64,000 bases of DNA from Salinicoccus sesuvii (GCF_042648145.1 NZ_JBHRWV010000010.1:1-64000), one strand, 5' to 3'. Shown: positions 26,577-35,452, counted from the first letter of the stretch. The notes: generated by a model not told the origin, from the sequence alone. Made by a program: numbers and translations.

Positions 26577-28856
26577 ATGTCCGACAAAATCAAAGAAATA
26601 CTGAGTCAAATGACTCTCGAAGAGAAGGTTGAAATGTGTTCAGGTGCTGATTTCTGGAATCTGAAAGGAATAGAGCGTCTTGGTGTTCCTTCAATACTGG
26701 TAACTGATGGTCCTCATGGCGTTAGAAAACAAGCGGAAGGCGCCGACCATTTGGGATTGACCGACAGTCTCCCTGCAACGTGCTTCCCTTCAGCAGCAGG
26801 TCTCGCAAGTACATGGGATCGTGATCTGCTTACAAAAGTGGGGCAGACACTTGGAACAGAAGCGTTATCGGAAAAAGTGGGCGTACTGCTTGGCCCGGGT
26901 GCCAATATTAAACGTTCCCCACTATGTGGCCGGAATTTTGAATATTTTTCAGAAGATCCATATCTATCCAGTGAACTTGCTGCGAGCCATATCAATGGTT
27001 TGCAGAGCCAAGGTGTAGGTGGATCGTTGAAACACTTCGCTGTCAACAACCAAGAACACAGACGTATGTCTACAAACGCTGTAGTAGACGAGCGGACGTT
27101 GCGCGAAATATACCTCGCAAGCTTCGAAGGAGCTGTAAAAAAGGCTCAGCCTTGGACAGTGATGAGTGCATACAATAAAGTGAATGGTGAATTCGCTTCA
27201 GAGAACCACCGTCTCCTCACAGAAATCCTTAGAGAAGAATGGGGATTCGATGGGATTGTAGTATCCGACTGGGGGGCAGTAAATGAGAGAGTAGCAAGCT
27301 TGAAAGCTGGGCTTGAACTTGAAATGCCAGGCAGTTATGGCATTGGCAAGAAGAAACTGCTTGAAGCCATTGATTCAGGTGCACTGGAGACTGATCAATT
27401 GGATGAGTCCGTAGAAGGACTACTTGAATTGATTCTCAAAGTTGCAGAAAACCAAAAGAACGATGTATCTTTTGATAAGAAAACGCATCATAATTTCGCA
27501 AGTGAAGTGGCGTCTGAGAGTATGGTACTCCTGAGAAATGAAGACCAAATCCTCCCGATTTCCAAAGAAAAAGATGTCGCAATCATTGGTGCATTGGCAA
27601 GAAAACCGCGTTACCAAGGTGGGGGCAGTTCAAACATCAATCCAACAGAGCTTGACGATATCTATAACGAGCTGTGCAAAGACAATACGTCAGACGTAAG
27701 TTACTCCGAGGGATATACGCTTGACGGAGACCAAGTAGATGACTCGCTTATACAAGAAGCCCAAAAACATGCTGCCGAAGCAGAAATAGCAGTGCTATTC
27801 CTTGGTCTTCCGGATGCATATGAATCTGAAGGTTATGACCGCACACATCTGTCCTTACCTGAAAATCAGCTACAACTGATTGAAGCAATCAGCGAAGTCC
27901 AATCCAATATTGTCGTTGTATTAAGTAATGGTGCACCTATAGAGATGCCTTGGCTATCTAAGGTTAAAGCGGTACTTGAAGGATATCTTGGAGGACAGGC
28001 CCTAGGTAGCGCAATTGCCAAACTACTGTATGGTGATGTAAACCCGAGTGGTAGATTGGCTGAAACCTTCCCGATTAGACTGGAAGATAATCCTTCATAT
28101 CTCAACTTCCCAGGCGACGGTGATGAAGTAGAGTATAAAGAAGGTATCTATGTCGGCTATCGCTACTATGACAAAAAGAATGTGGAACCCCTGTTCCCAT
28201 TTGGCTATGGATTGAGTTATACAACATTCGAATTCGGTAATCTTGAAGTGGAAGAAGCTCAAAATGGAGATTATAATGTAAAGGTTTCTGTAGACATTAG
28301 TAACACAGGCGATCGCGCAGGCAAGGAAGTCGGACAACTTTACGTAAAAGATGTTGAGGCTACCATTTCACGTCCTGAGAAGGAATTAAAAGGGTTCGAG
28401 AAAGTTTATCTGGATCCAGGCGAAACCAAAAGAGTCACCTTCGAGCTCGATATGCGTTCCTTTGCTTTTTATGATGTTGATCTAGAGGACTGGCGCGTAG
28501 AAGGTGGAGAGTTTGAGATTGCGGTGGGTTCATCTTCAAGGAATCTAAAACTTTCTCAGACAGTCACTGTAAAAGATAGTCATACTAAGACGGAGAAAGT
28601 CGGTCGCAACACGACGATAGGTGATTTGATGAAGAACCCTGAGCAAGCGAAAATTGTCGAAAATATGCTTGCAAGTGTTGAGACACCACTTACTCAGCAT
28701 ATGGATGAAAATAGTGGCATGAGTGATATGATGGAAGCCATGACGAATTATCTGCCACTCCGTGCATTATCCAACTTTAGTGAAGGTAAATTCACAGAAG
28801 AAGATATGCAAAAGTATATTGATGAATTGAATCAAGTAAGTACGTCTACTGTTTAA
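26577..28856 (+). CDS. Glycoside hydrolase family 3 (beta-glucosidase/xylosidase-like)
   Basis: GH3 enzyme of 759 residues: N-terminal TIM barrel with TDGPHGVR and the nucleophile Asp231 in VVSDWGA, an alpha/beta sandwich domain (from about 315, KDVAIIGALA), a fibronectin III-like domain (FPFGYGLSYTTF onward), and a ~90-residue helical tail after the Fn3 domain. No signal peptide. Start is the ATG at 26577 behind AGAGGAGG; the frame reaches 26547. It should cleave the beta-glycosidic bond of the desulfated or sulfated glycoside imported by the upstream symporter. Exact sugar unknown. Confidence 0.92.
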   Translation: MSDKIKEILSQMTLEEKVEMCSGADFWNLKGIERLGVPSILVTDGPHGVRKQAEGADHLGLTDSLPATCFPSAAGLASTWDRDLLTKVGQTLGTEALSEKVGVLLGPGANIKRSPLCGRNFEYFSEDPYLSSELAASHINGLQSQGVGGSLKHFAVNNQEHRRMSTNAVVDERTLREIYLASFEGAVKKAQPWTVMSAYNKVNGEFASENHRLLTEILREEWGFDGIVVSDWGAVNERVASLKAGLELEMPGSYGIGKKKLLEAIDSGALETDQLDESVEGLLELILKVAENQKNDVSFDKKTHHNFASEVASESMVLLRNEDQILPISKEKDVAIIGALARKPRYQGGGSSNINPTELDDIYNELCKDNTSDVSYSEGYTLDGDQVDDSLIQEAQKHAAEAEIAVLFLGLPDAYESEGYDRTHLSLPENQLQLIEAISEVQSNIVVVLSNGAPIEMPWLSKVKAVLEGYLGGQALGSAIAKLLYGDVNPSGRLAETFPIRLEDNPSYLNFPGDGDEVEYKEGIYVGYRYYDKKNVEPLFPFGYGLSYTTFEFGNLEVEEAQNGDYNVKVSVDISNTGDRAGKEVGQLYVKDVEATISRPEKELKGFEKVYLDPGETKRVTFELDMRSFAFYDVDLEDWRVEGGEFEIAVGSSSRNLKLSQTVTVKDSHTKTEKVGRNTTIGDLMKNPEQAKIVENMLASVETPLTQHMDENSGMSDMMEAMTNYLPLRALSNFSEGKFTEEDMQKYIDELNQVSTSTV

Positions 28857-28879
28857 TCAATTTCTATGGAAAGAGAAGT

Positions 28880-28909
28880 AAAAACCCCACTTTAAAGTGG
28901 GGTTTTATT
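28880..28909 (+). terminator. Terminator of the symporter-sulfatase-GH3 operon
   Basis: AAAACCCCACTT/AAAGTGGGGTTTT hairpin with short T run, 24 bases after the GH3 stop. Confidence 0.88.
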
Positions 28910-29085
28910 TGGTTGGATACTGATACAACTTACTTAAGACGTTTAATATTTAAACTGCAATTAGGGTTGAAATGAGGAACATTAAATCTATTTAAACTCA
29001 GAGCAATCAACATGTTAAAAGGAATCAGATTTCGCTCTTTTGGCAAGGGAAGTATTTAGCAATTTAGATATGGTACCATCAAATT

Positions 29086-29325
29086 AATTGGATTATAGAC
29101 TTCGGAGCGTTTGCTTTAGTGTATCCAGCATATGATTTCGCGGAAATACTCTAACTACGGCAAAGCGTTTTAGACATATGTATCGACCTGTATCCTAACG
29201 GTGAACAACTATCCGAGGGATTGTCTTTTTATAAAGAAACATTTGCTCTACAGGAAGTATTGCATGGCATTGGAAATAATGCTGGTAAAGCATTCGAGAA
29301 TGGTATCAAAAATTACAGGTGGATG
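29086..29325 (+). pseudogene. Remnant of an aminoglycoside-phosphotransferase-family (APH) gene, C-terminal part
   Basis: The translation from 29092 reads IIDFGAFALVYPAYDFAEIL, matching the metal-binding IDFGDA-x-x-GDPAYDFA block of APH-fold kinases, then hits TAA at 29152. One base over, N-YGKAF continues the motif, then TAG. Back in the first frame, LDICIDLYPNGEQL and FYKETFALQEVLHGIGNN-GKAFENGIKNYR follow, which is the usual C-terminus of such kinases. Two compensating frameshifts and a missing N-terminal lobe show a decayed gene. The stretch 28910-29085 has only unclear traces. The original substrate (aminoglycoside, macrolide, other) cannot be decided. Confidence 0.72.
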
Positions 29326-29342
29326 ATTTACTCTGCAAATAG

Positions 29343-29380
29343 AAAACCTTGTTTGAGGAAAGTCCTCAAACAAGGTTTTT
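29343..29380. terminator. Bidirectional terminator after ferredoxin gene
   Basis: Sixteen-base perfect stem (AAAACCTTGTTTGAGG and its complement) around a five-base loop, between the APH remnant and the minus-strand ferredoxin gene. Confidence 0.92.
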
Positions 29381-29382
29381 GC

Positions 29383-29622
29383 TTACTTAGTGGCGAAAAA
29401 CTTCTCAGCTTTAGCCAGGAATGGCTCATCTTCCGGTGTCATTTCGTATTCTTCTACGATCGCATCTACCGGGCAGACTGCGACGCACGCGCCACAGTCG
29501 ATACAGATATCAGGATCGATATAGAACTGGTCTGGTCCTTCTTCGATACAATCGACAGGACAGACTTCTACGCAATCTCCGGACTTCTCAGCCATACACG
29601 GTTGCAGGATAACATATGCCAT
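29383..29622 (-). CDS. fer: Ferredoxin, 7Fe type (3Fe-4S/4Fe-4S)
   Basis: Seventy-nine-residue electron carrier. Cysteines at 9, 17, 21, 25 and 40, 43, 46, 50 give C-x7-C-x3-C-x3-C and C-x2-C-x2-C-x3-C, the pattern of Bacillales 7Fe ferredoxins. The sequence MAYVILQPC with VEVCPVDCI and YIDPDICIDCGAC is very conserved in Staphylococcaceae. GGAGG lies just upstream. It is monocistronic. Confidence 0.95.
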   Translation of the reverse strand: MAYVILQPCMAEKSGDCVEVCPVDCIEEGPDQFYIDPDICIDCGACVAVCPVDAIVEEYEMTPEDEPFLAKAEKFFATK

Positions 29623-29797
29623 GGTACGACCTCCTCACTTTTATGAATATTTCTTTCATTGGTTGGGGCTGGTACTCGTAATCTTATGTGTAGACTTGAA
29701 ATATGCCTCATTCTTCTGCTGTATGCTTTTCATCAGGCAAATCATCTATATATCAATCATAAGGCATATGCGTAATCAGGTCAATTTAGCGAATGGA

Positions 29798-30565
29798 TTA
29801 ATAAGAATCGATTTTAAATTCGTAACGATTTTCACCGGTCTGTCCGTCTTCTGAGAAAGTCCGTTCGACAAATGTTGCATTGTCGTCATGGTCGACGAGA
29901 ACGACTGTGGATGACCGTGTGCCGTAGTCTGGTATATTGATGAAGGCTGACGATAGTTGGCGTTCAAGTGATTCAGGTAATCCCGTCTCTGGAAGTACGC
30001 CTGAGGTTTGTTCAGAATCATACAGGATATCAAAAATTATATCGATATCTATCGTATCTGCAGTCTGCAGATAATCATCCAACCGAGTTTTGCCTTTGAC
30101 GACTTTCGGCCATGGTGTATCGAGATGGTGATTGCTTAGGCCATGTGCACCGTCAGTAACAACATCGGCACTGTTCCCATCATTGTTCAGGTAGAAAAGT
30201 TCGTTCTGGTTACCCACAAGCAGATTGAATCCGGAATAATCACCTTTCGCTTTATCAAGGGCGTCAAGGTAGGTTTCTGGGTCTGACTGTCCAGTGAGAT
30301 AATCGCTGACTAACGCGCCACGCGATTTCTTATCGGGATCCTCAAATCCCGGTTTCCTGATGTTTGTGACGGCTGCGAAACGTCCCTGCTTTGTCATTCC
30401 AAGCCATGTCCCGCCTTTACTCAAATCCTGTCCAGCAAGCATGTCGGGATATTCCTCCCAAAATTGTGCAGGTGCAGTCGGGCGCCCATAAAATTCATCC
30501 CGGTTGGCTGCAATGACCAGTTTGTAGCGGGGATGGTTGTTCTTTTGAAAAATAATCAAGCACAT
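29798..30565 (-). CDS. NRDE family protein (TANGO2-like)
   Basis: The 255-residue protein starts MCLIIF and carries the AANRDEFYGRPT motif that names the family (residues 19-30) and the GGTWLG-x-x-x-GRFAAVTN block. The Cys at position 2 resembles the N-terminal nucleophile of Ntn hydrolases after Met removal, although no enzyme activity is established; related proteins have been linked to heme handling. Start fits a GAGGGA six bases upstream. Confidence 0.88.
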   Translation of the reverse strand: MCLIIFQKNNHPRYKLVIAANRDEFYGRPTAPAQFWEEYPDMLAGQDLSKGGTWLGMTKQGRFAAVTNIRKPGFEDPDKKSRGALVSDYLTGQSDPETYLDALDKAKGDYSGFNLLVGNQNELFYLNNDGNSADVVTDGAHGLSNHHLDTPWPKVVKGKTRLDDYLQTADTIDIDIIFDILYDSEQTSGVLPETGLPESLERQLSSAFINIPDYGTRSSTVVLVDHDDNATFVERTFSEDGQTGENRYEFKIDSY

Positions 30566-30689
30566 ATAAATCCCTCGTTCTTCTATAAGTTATATACATA
30601 TTATCATTGTGCGTGTGATGTAGCATGGCATCTGTTTATAGATGACTAAGAGGAAAATCTTGTGCTCTCTTTAAGCGCCTCCCCAACAC

Positions 30690-30698
30690 TGGTATAAT
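30690..30698 (+). promoter_or_regulatory. Extended -10 promoter of the PBP gene
   Basis: TG-G-TATAAT lying 29 bases upstream of the start codon; no strong -35. Confidence 0.6.
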
Positions 30699-30727
30699 GA
30701 TGGATATTAAAAATTGTGGAGGTAAAG

Positions 30728-32728
30728 ATGAAGAAATTATTATGGTCGATACCAGTAATCGTTATCCTTCTGGCTGTAGGGCTTTATTTTCTGATGACAT
30801 CCGATCTTTTTCAGAAATCGGAAGAGGAGACACTGAACGCATATACTGAAGCATACCAGAATGGAGAATATACAGATATATACCCGCTTCTTGATGCATC
30901 TTCCAAAGAGAATTATTCTGAAGCGGAAGTTGTAGAGCGGAACCAGCAACTATTCGATTCACTCGGAGTAGAGAGTGCAAGTCTCGAAAATATGGAAAAG
31001 GTGGAATCCGAGTCAGAAGATGACATGGAGTGGTCCTATACCGGCAATCTTATACTTGATACGCGCTATGGGGAACTGAATAGAGACTACCAGGTGGATT
31101 TCACCTACGATGAGGAAGAGAATGACTGGTTCGTTGAGTGGACGCCGGATATGATTATTCCGGGACTTGATGACAATGAATTGAGGATCGAAACCACTTC
31201 AGGCGCACGGGGGGACATATTGGACCGTAATGGAGAGCCGCTTGCATTCAATGGTACCAAGGAAACGGTAGGGTACATTGCCGGCCAGGTGAGTGAAGCG
31301 GAGCTTGTTGAAGCTGCTGAGGTGCTCAATGTGGGAGAAGAACGTCTAAAAAGTATCACGGAAGCCTCCTGGATAGAAGACGGCATGTTCGTACCGATAA
31401 AAGATGCACACCGGTTTACAGAGACCGAAAAGGCCGATTTCGAGGAGCAGGAACTCACTATCCAGTCCTCCAGTGAACGAGAGTACCCACTCGATGAAGC
31501 AGGCTACCATCTACTTGGATATATTGGACCGATTACCGCAGAGGAACTGGAAGAAAGGGAACAATACAGTTCAGATGATGTAATTGGCAAACAAGGCATC
31601 GAAAGACTTTACGAGGATAGGTTGAAACCAGAACAAGGGTTTACTGTACAGTTTGTTGATAAAGATGGCACTATAGAAGAAGAACTGTTCAGCGAAGCAC
31701 CAAAGGACGGTGAGGATATCATTCTTACAATCGATCGTGAGACTCAGTCTACGATCTACGAAAATCTAAAATCGGACTCGGGCGCAGGTGTCGCCATGGA
31801 TCCGAATAATGGAGAAATGCTCGCTACTGTCAGTTACCCGAGCCCGAGTCCGTATGACTTCATGTTCGGACTAACGCAGGAAGAGTATGACACACTTGAA
31901 TCCGACGAAGGTAACCCATTGATGAATAAATTTAACCGAACGGCATCCCCAGGATCGACGCAGAAGATCCTGACCGCGATTGTGGCAATGAATACGGACG
32001 ACTTCGACAAGGATGCAGAGATCGAAATTACAGGGAGAGGTTGGCAACAGGATGCATCATGGGGCGGCTATGAAGTGAACCGTTACCACGTAATGGATGA
32101 AGTATTTAATCTGAATAAAGCTCTGACTTATTCGGACAATATCTATTTTGCACGTACGGCGCTGGATCTTGGAGCAGAGACCTTTGTAGAAGGCATGACG
32201 GATCTTGGGATTGGTCAGGAATATGATACAGACTATCCGATCTACACAAGCCAAGTCTCTAATGCTGGCACAATAGACAGCGACATACTGCTCGCAGATA
32301 CAGGCTACGGGCAAGGAGAGTTACTGATCTCTCCAATCCAGATCACTTCCATCTATGGCGCAGTCGTCAATGGTGGAGATATCTACGCCCCGCATATCAT
32401 GCTTGAGACAGAAGAAGACGTATTGATTGAAGACATTGCCACTCAGGAGGATCTCGACTATCTCGAATCAGCGATGCGTGATGTTGTAAGGCTGAACCAT
32501 CCGGATGACACCGAGCGTGACTACGCAGAATTTGCCGGCAAGACCGGAACGAGTGAAAACAAAACATCACAGGAATCGGGTGGAGAAGAAACAGGCTGGT
32601 TCATCGGCTATGATCAGAATACCAAAGATATGGTCATGAGCCTGTACGTAGAAAGAGTGGAAGATAGGGGGATGAGTGAATACACTGCCCAAAAGTTTGC
32701 TGAGATACACGATGATCTTAGAGAATAG
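30728..32728 (+). CDS. Class B penicillin-binding protein with MecA-type N-terminal domain
   Basis: Membrane-anchored D,D-transpeptidase of 666 residues. A signal anchor (residues 5-23) is followed by an NTF2-like MecA_N domain (to about 140), a PBP dimerisation domain with RGDILDRNGEPLA, and a transpeptidase domain with the active-site triad S410-T-Q-K, S469-D-N and K605-T-G. The S-T-Q-K box and the architecture are those of PBP2a and of Bacillus PbpC. This indicates a PBP2a/PbpC-family enzyme; resistance cannot be concluded from it, and the gene has its own promoter without mecR/mecI nearby. Start at 30728 fits GGAGG at 30719-30723. Confidence 0.9.
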   Translation: MKKLLWSIPVIVILLAVGLYFLMTSDLFQKSEEETLNAYTEAYQNGEYTDIYPLLDASSKENYSEAEVVERNQQLFDSLGVESASLENMEKVESESEDDMEWSYTGNLILDTRYGELNRDYQVDFTYDEEENDWFVEWTPDMIIPGLDDNELRIETTSGARGDILDRNGEPLAFNGTKETVGYIAGQVSEAELVEAAEVLNVGEERLKSITEASWIEDGMFVPIKDAHRFTETEKADFEEQELTIQSSSEREYPLDEAGYHLLGYIGPITAEELEEREQYSSDDVIGKQGIERLYEDRLKPEQGFTVQFVDKDGTIEEELFSEAPKDGEDIILTIDRETQSTIYENLKSDSGAGVAMDPNNGEMLATVSYPSPSPYDFMFGLTQEEYDTLESDEGNPLMNKFNRTASPGSTQKILTAIVAMNTDDFDKDAEIEITGRGWQQDASWGGYEVNRYHVMDEVFNLNKALTYSDNIYFARTALDLGAETFVEGMTDLGIGQEYDTDYPIYTSQVSNAGTIDSDILLADTGYGQGELLISPIQITSIYGAVVNGGDIYAPHIMLETEEDVLIEDIATQEDLDYLESAMRDVVRLNHPDDTERDYAEFAGKTGTSENKTSQESGGEETGWFIGYDQNTKDMVMSLYVERVEDRGMSEYTAQKFAEIHDDLRE

Positions 32729-32764
32729 AAAAATCCCGGAACCCCATGGTTCCGGGATTTTTTT
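32729..32764 (+). terminator. Terminator of the PBP gene
   Basis: AAATCCCGGAACC/GGTTCCGGGATTT stem, CCAT loop, followed by T run. Confidence 0.93.
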
Positions 32765-32894
32765 GTATATAAAAGAAATACTTTGAATCTAAATAAAAAG
32801 AAAGAAGAAAAAACTAAAAATAAATGTGGATTTATATGCAATTTTATGTATAATTAATAGATATTATTAATTGACCTTCATGGGAGGGGTTTAG

Positions 32895-33731
32895 ATGAAT
32901 CGTGATTTTCTAAAAGATAGCAAACGTGTCGTCATTAAGATTGGTACAAATTCGATAATGAAGTCGCCCGGAGAAATTGACTACCGAAAAATTGATCGTT
33001 TGTCCTATGTCTGTTCCGTACTTCAGCAGCAAGGAAAAGAAGTCATACTCGTCAGTTCAGGAGCGGTCGGTGTTGGCGCCTGCACCTTGAAACTAAAAGA
33101 ATATCCTGAGACAATCGCAGATTTCCAGGCACTCGCTTCCGTCGGCCAGTGTGCACTCATGAACCTCTATTGCCGCTTCTTCCAACACTATGACCAATAC
33201 GTCGGACAGATTCTAATGACTCGCGATATCGTTGATTTTCCGATTTCATATGTCAACTGTCAGTCCGCGATCAACTCCCTTCTGGCAAGAAAGATTATCC
33301 CGGTCATCAACGAAAATGATGCCATCTCAACAGACGAGAAAACCTATAATAGAAAGTTCGGTGAAAACGATACGCTTGCTGCGGTTGTGACAGAACTGGT
33401 AGATGCAGATATCCTTATCATACTGAGTGATGTTGATGGCCTATATGATGCAAACCCACATACCACCAGCTATGCAAAACTGATACCAAGTGTAGGCAAT
33501 GTGGACGAAGACATACTTGGTATGGCAGAAGGTGCCGGTTCGACATTTGCTACCGGTGGTATGGCGACAAAGCTTAAAGCAGCCAAGTATCTCATGGATA
33601 ACAACAAGAGCATGATCATTACAAGTGCTGAAGATCCTTCTTTGGTATTCGACATATTCAAAGGCAATGAGATTGGGACATTATTTAAAAAAGACGTGCG
33701 AGAAAAAGCACTGCAAGGGGAGGAGAAATAA
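32895..33731 (+). CDS. proB: Glutamate 5-kinase (short form without PUA domain)
   Basis: First enzyme of proline synthesis, phosphorylating glutamate with ATP. The amino acid kinase fold is complete: VVIKIGTNSI, VSSGAVGVG, the INENDAIS glutamate site, FGENDTLAAVV and DVDGLYDANP. At 278 residues it ends with the kinase domain; the C-terminal PUA domain found in the 367-residue E. coli enzyme is absent. Its stop codon overlaps the proA start by one base, so the two are one operon. GGGAGGGG at 32882-32889 serves the start. Confidence 0.94.
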   Translation: MNRDFLKDSKRVVIKIGTNSIMKSPGEIDYRKIDRLSYVCSVLQQQGKEVILVSSGAVGVGACTLKLKEYPETIADFQALASVGQCALMNLYCRFFQHYDQYVGQILMTRDIVDFPISYVNCQSAINSLLARKIIPVINENDAISTDEKTYNRKFGENDTLAAVVTELVDADILIILSDVDGLYDANPHTTSYAKLIPSVGNVDEDILGMAEGAGSTFATGGMATKLKAAKYLMDNNKSMIITSAEDPSLVFDIFKGNEIGTLFKKDVREKALQGEEK

Positions 33732-35002
33732 TGGGACATGCACCTGTAGATAACGATACGGTACTTGAGAAGATGGGGGTAGCGGCAAAATCCGCAGCAA
33801 AAATACTGCGCAAACTGAGTGCTGCCGAGAAGAACGAAGCCCTTCATAAGATGGCAGAGGCGCTAGAATCACAGCAGGACTTCATTCTGGCTGAAAATAC
33901 GAAGGATTTGATGCACAGTAAGGAAGCAGAGTATCCAGAATCAATGGTCGAACGTCTGACGTTGAACCAGGAACGCATCCAGGGCATGGCGAATGGGTTG
34001 AGACAGATTGCCACCTTGCCGGATCCGACTGGCGTATCAAAAGGTGAGTGGGTGAACGCCGATGGACTTAGAATTACCAGGCGAAGCGTACCACTCGGTG
34101 TTATCGGCATCATCTACGAATCACGTCCGAATGTGACGGTTGATGCCACTGCGCTATGTTTGAAAGCAGGTAACACCGTGATACTTAGAGGTGGTAAGGA
34201 AGCGATCAACAGCAACAAAGCTCTGATCCAGGTGCTGAAATCCGGGCTTGAAGGTTCCAATGTACCTATCGACAGTATTCAGCTGATTACAGACCCGTCT
34301 AGGGAACTGGCAGCAAAATTCATGAAATTCAATGCCGGCCTCGACTGTCTGATTCCTCGCGGGGGCGGCAACCTGATACAGACCGTACTTGATAACGCCA
34401 CGGTGCCAGTCATTGAAACAGGGACGGGCAACTGCCATCTTTACGTGCATGAGCAGGCAGACCTAGCGATGGCAAAATCCATACTGGTCAATGGTAAAAC
34501 GCATCGTCCGTCAGTCTGCAATGCCCTTGAGACATTGCTAATCGATGAGAGTATCGCGGATGCTGCATTGCCGACCTTAGCAGAAGCCCTGGCAGAAAAA
34601 GGGGTACTGATCCACGGGGACGACAAGGTGTGTGCCATCATCAAAGATGCAGTACCGGCGACTGACGCTGATTACCATACGGAATACCTTGCAAACGAGA
34701 TCGCTGTGAAGATTGTTTCAGATTATGATGCTGCAGTTTCCCATATAGAAGCCTATTCATCCGGTCATTCAGATGCCATTGTCACAAGCAGTTATACGCA
34801 TGCCCAGGATTTTCTTGTTGATATCGATTCGGCCGCGGTATATGTTAATGCTTCGACCCGCTTCACGGATGGTGAGATGTTCGGCTTCGGTGGGGAAATC
34901 GGCATCAGTACACAAAAACTCCACGCCAGGGGTCCGATGGGACTTGAAGCGTTGACGAGCTATAAGTACACTATTCTAGGATCAGGCCAAATCAAGGCAT
35001 AA
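33731..35002 (+). CDS. proA: Glutamate-5-semialdehyde dehydrogenase (gamma-glutamyl phosphate reductase)
   Basis: Second enzyme of proline synthesis, NADPH-dependent reduction of glutamyl phosphate to the semialdehyde. Aldehyde-dehydrogenase fold with GVIGIIYESRPNVTVDA, LRGGKEAINSN and the catalytic Cys in the HRPSVCNALETLL motif near residue 258. 423 residues, full length. In a halotolerant organism proline can serve as compatible solute, so the proBA pair may also support osmotic adaptation (inference). No T-box is seen in the 130 bases upstream of proB. Confidence 0.95.
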   Translation: MGHAPVDNDTVLEKMGVAAKSAAKILRKLSAAEKNEALHKMAEALESQQDFILAENTKDLMHSKEAEYPESMVERLTLNQERIQGMANGLRQIATLPDPTGVSKGEWVNADGLRITRRSVPLGVIGIIYESRPNVTVDATALCLKAGNTVILRGGKEAINSNKALIQVLKSGLEGSNVPIDSIQLITDPSRELAAKFMKFNAGLDCLIPRGGGNLIQTVLDNATVPVIETGTGNCHLYVHEQADLAMAKSILVNGKTHRPSVCNALETLLIDESIADAALPTLAEALAEKGVLIHGDDKVCAIIKDAVPATDADYHTEYLANEIAVKIVSDYDAAVSHIEAYSSGHSDAIVTSSYTHAQDFLVDIDSAAVYVNASTRFTDGEMFGFGGEIGISTQKLHARGPMGLEALTSYKYTILGSGQIKA

Positions 35003-35034
35003 GAAAACCCCTCTCAATATTGAGAGGGGTTTTC
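35003..35034 (+). terminator. proBA terminator
   Basis: Thirteen-base stem AAAACCCCTCTCA/TGAGAGGGGTTTT with ATAT loop. Confidence 0.93.
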
Positions 35035-35073
35035 TGCATTAACATGAAATACTAGTAATATCCTAAAATATTA

Positions 35074-35274
35074 TTAAAGTTTTACGATGTTAACAGCTTG
35101 TGGTCCGCGCTGACCTTCTTCGATGCTGAATTCTACAGCTTGACCTTCGTCAAGTGTTTTGTAGCCTTCGCCTTCGATGTTGGAGAAGTGAGCGAATACG
35201 TCGTCTCCGCCTTCAACTTCGATGAAACCGAAACCTTTGTCTGCATTGAACCATTTAACTGTACCTTGTGTCAT
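35074..35274 (-). CDS. cspA: Cold shock protein CspA
   Basis: Single OB-fold RNA chaperone of 66 residues with RNP1 KGFGFIE and RNP2 VFAHFS, and the standard MTQGTVKWFNADKG start. The ATG at 35274 follows GGAGG at seven bases. The frame remains open upstream to 35382 but that part lies in the structured leader. It binds single-stranded RNA and melts secondary structure during cold or growth changes. Confidence 0.96.
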   Translation of the reverse strand: MTQGTVKWFNADKGFGFIEVEGGDDVFAHFSNIEGEGYKTLDEGQAVEFSIEEGQRGPQAVNIVKL

Positions 35275-35323
35275 ATAAATGACCTCCATAAATAAATTTA
35301 ATAATATCTTAAGCGTATAAACA

Positions 35324-35389
35324 TAAAAAAATTCACACGTTACAAAAAGTACCGGCCAAATCACGATTACTCTTTGTAACATGTGAATT
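35324..35389 (-). promoter_or_regulatory. Large terminator-like hairpin in the cspA leader
   Basis: On the minus strand two 22-base arms (35368-35389 and 35330-35351) pair along their whole length with two G-U pairs, enclosing 16 bases, and are followed at once by a run of seven T ending 50 bases before the cspA start. Because the promoter lies upstream, this is a terminator inside the leader: an attenuator, a cold-responsive structure, or the end of a short RNA. Confidence 0.8.
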
Positions 35390-35423
35390 AGATACTGCTA
35401 TACTTAAAAATCTTATTACAGTT

Positions 35424-35452
35424 ACTATACACCTTATAAAGTGGTATGTCCA
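35424..35452 (-). promoter_or_regulatory. cspA promoter
   Basis: Minus-strand TGGACA, 17 bases, TATAGT. It predicts a leader of about 140 bases, long as in other cold-shock genes. Confidence 0.75.

Noticed and set aside
29221..29646. 141-codon plus-strand frame starting inside the APH remnant
   Set aside because: Its second half runs antisense through the conserved ferredoxin gene and across a terminator; only the first ~35 codons match a family, as part of the pseudogene.
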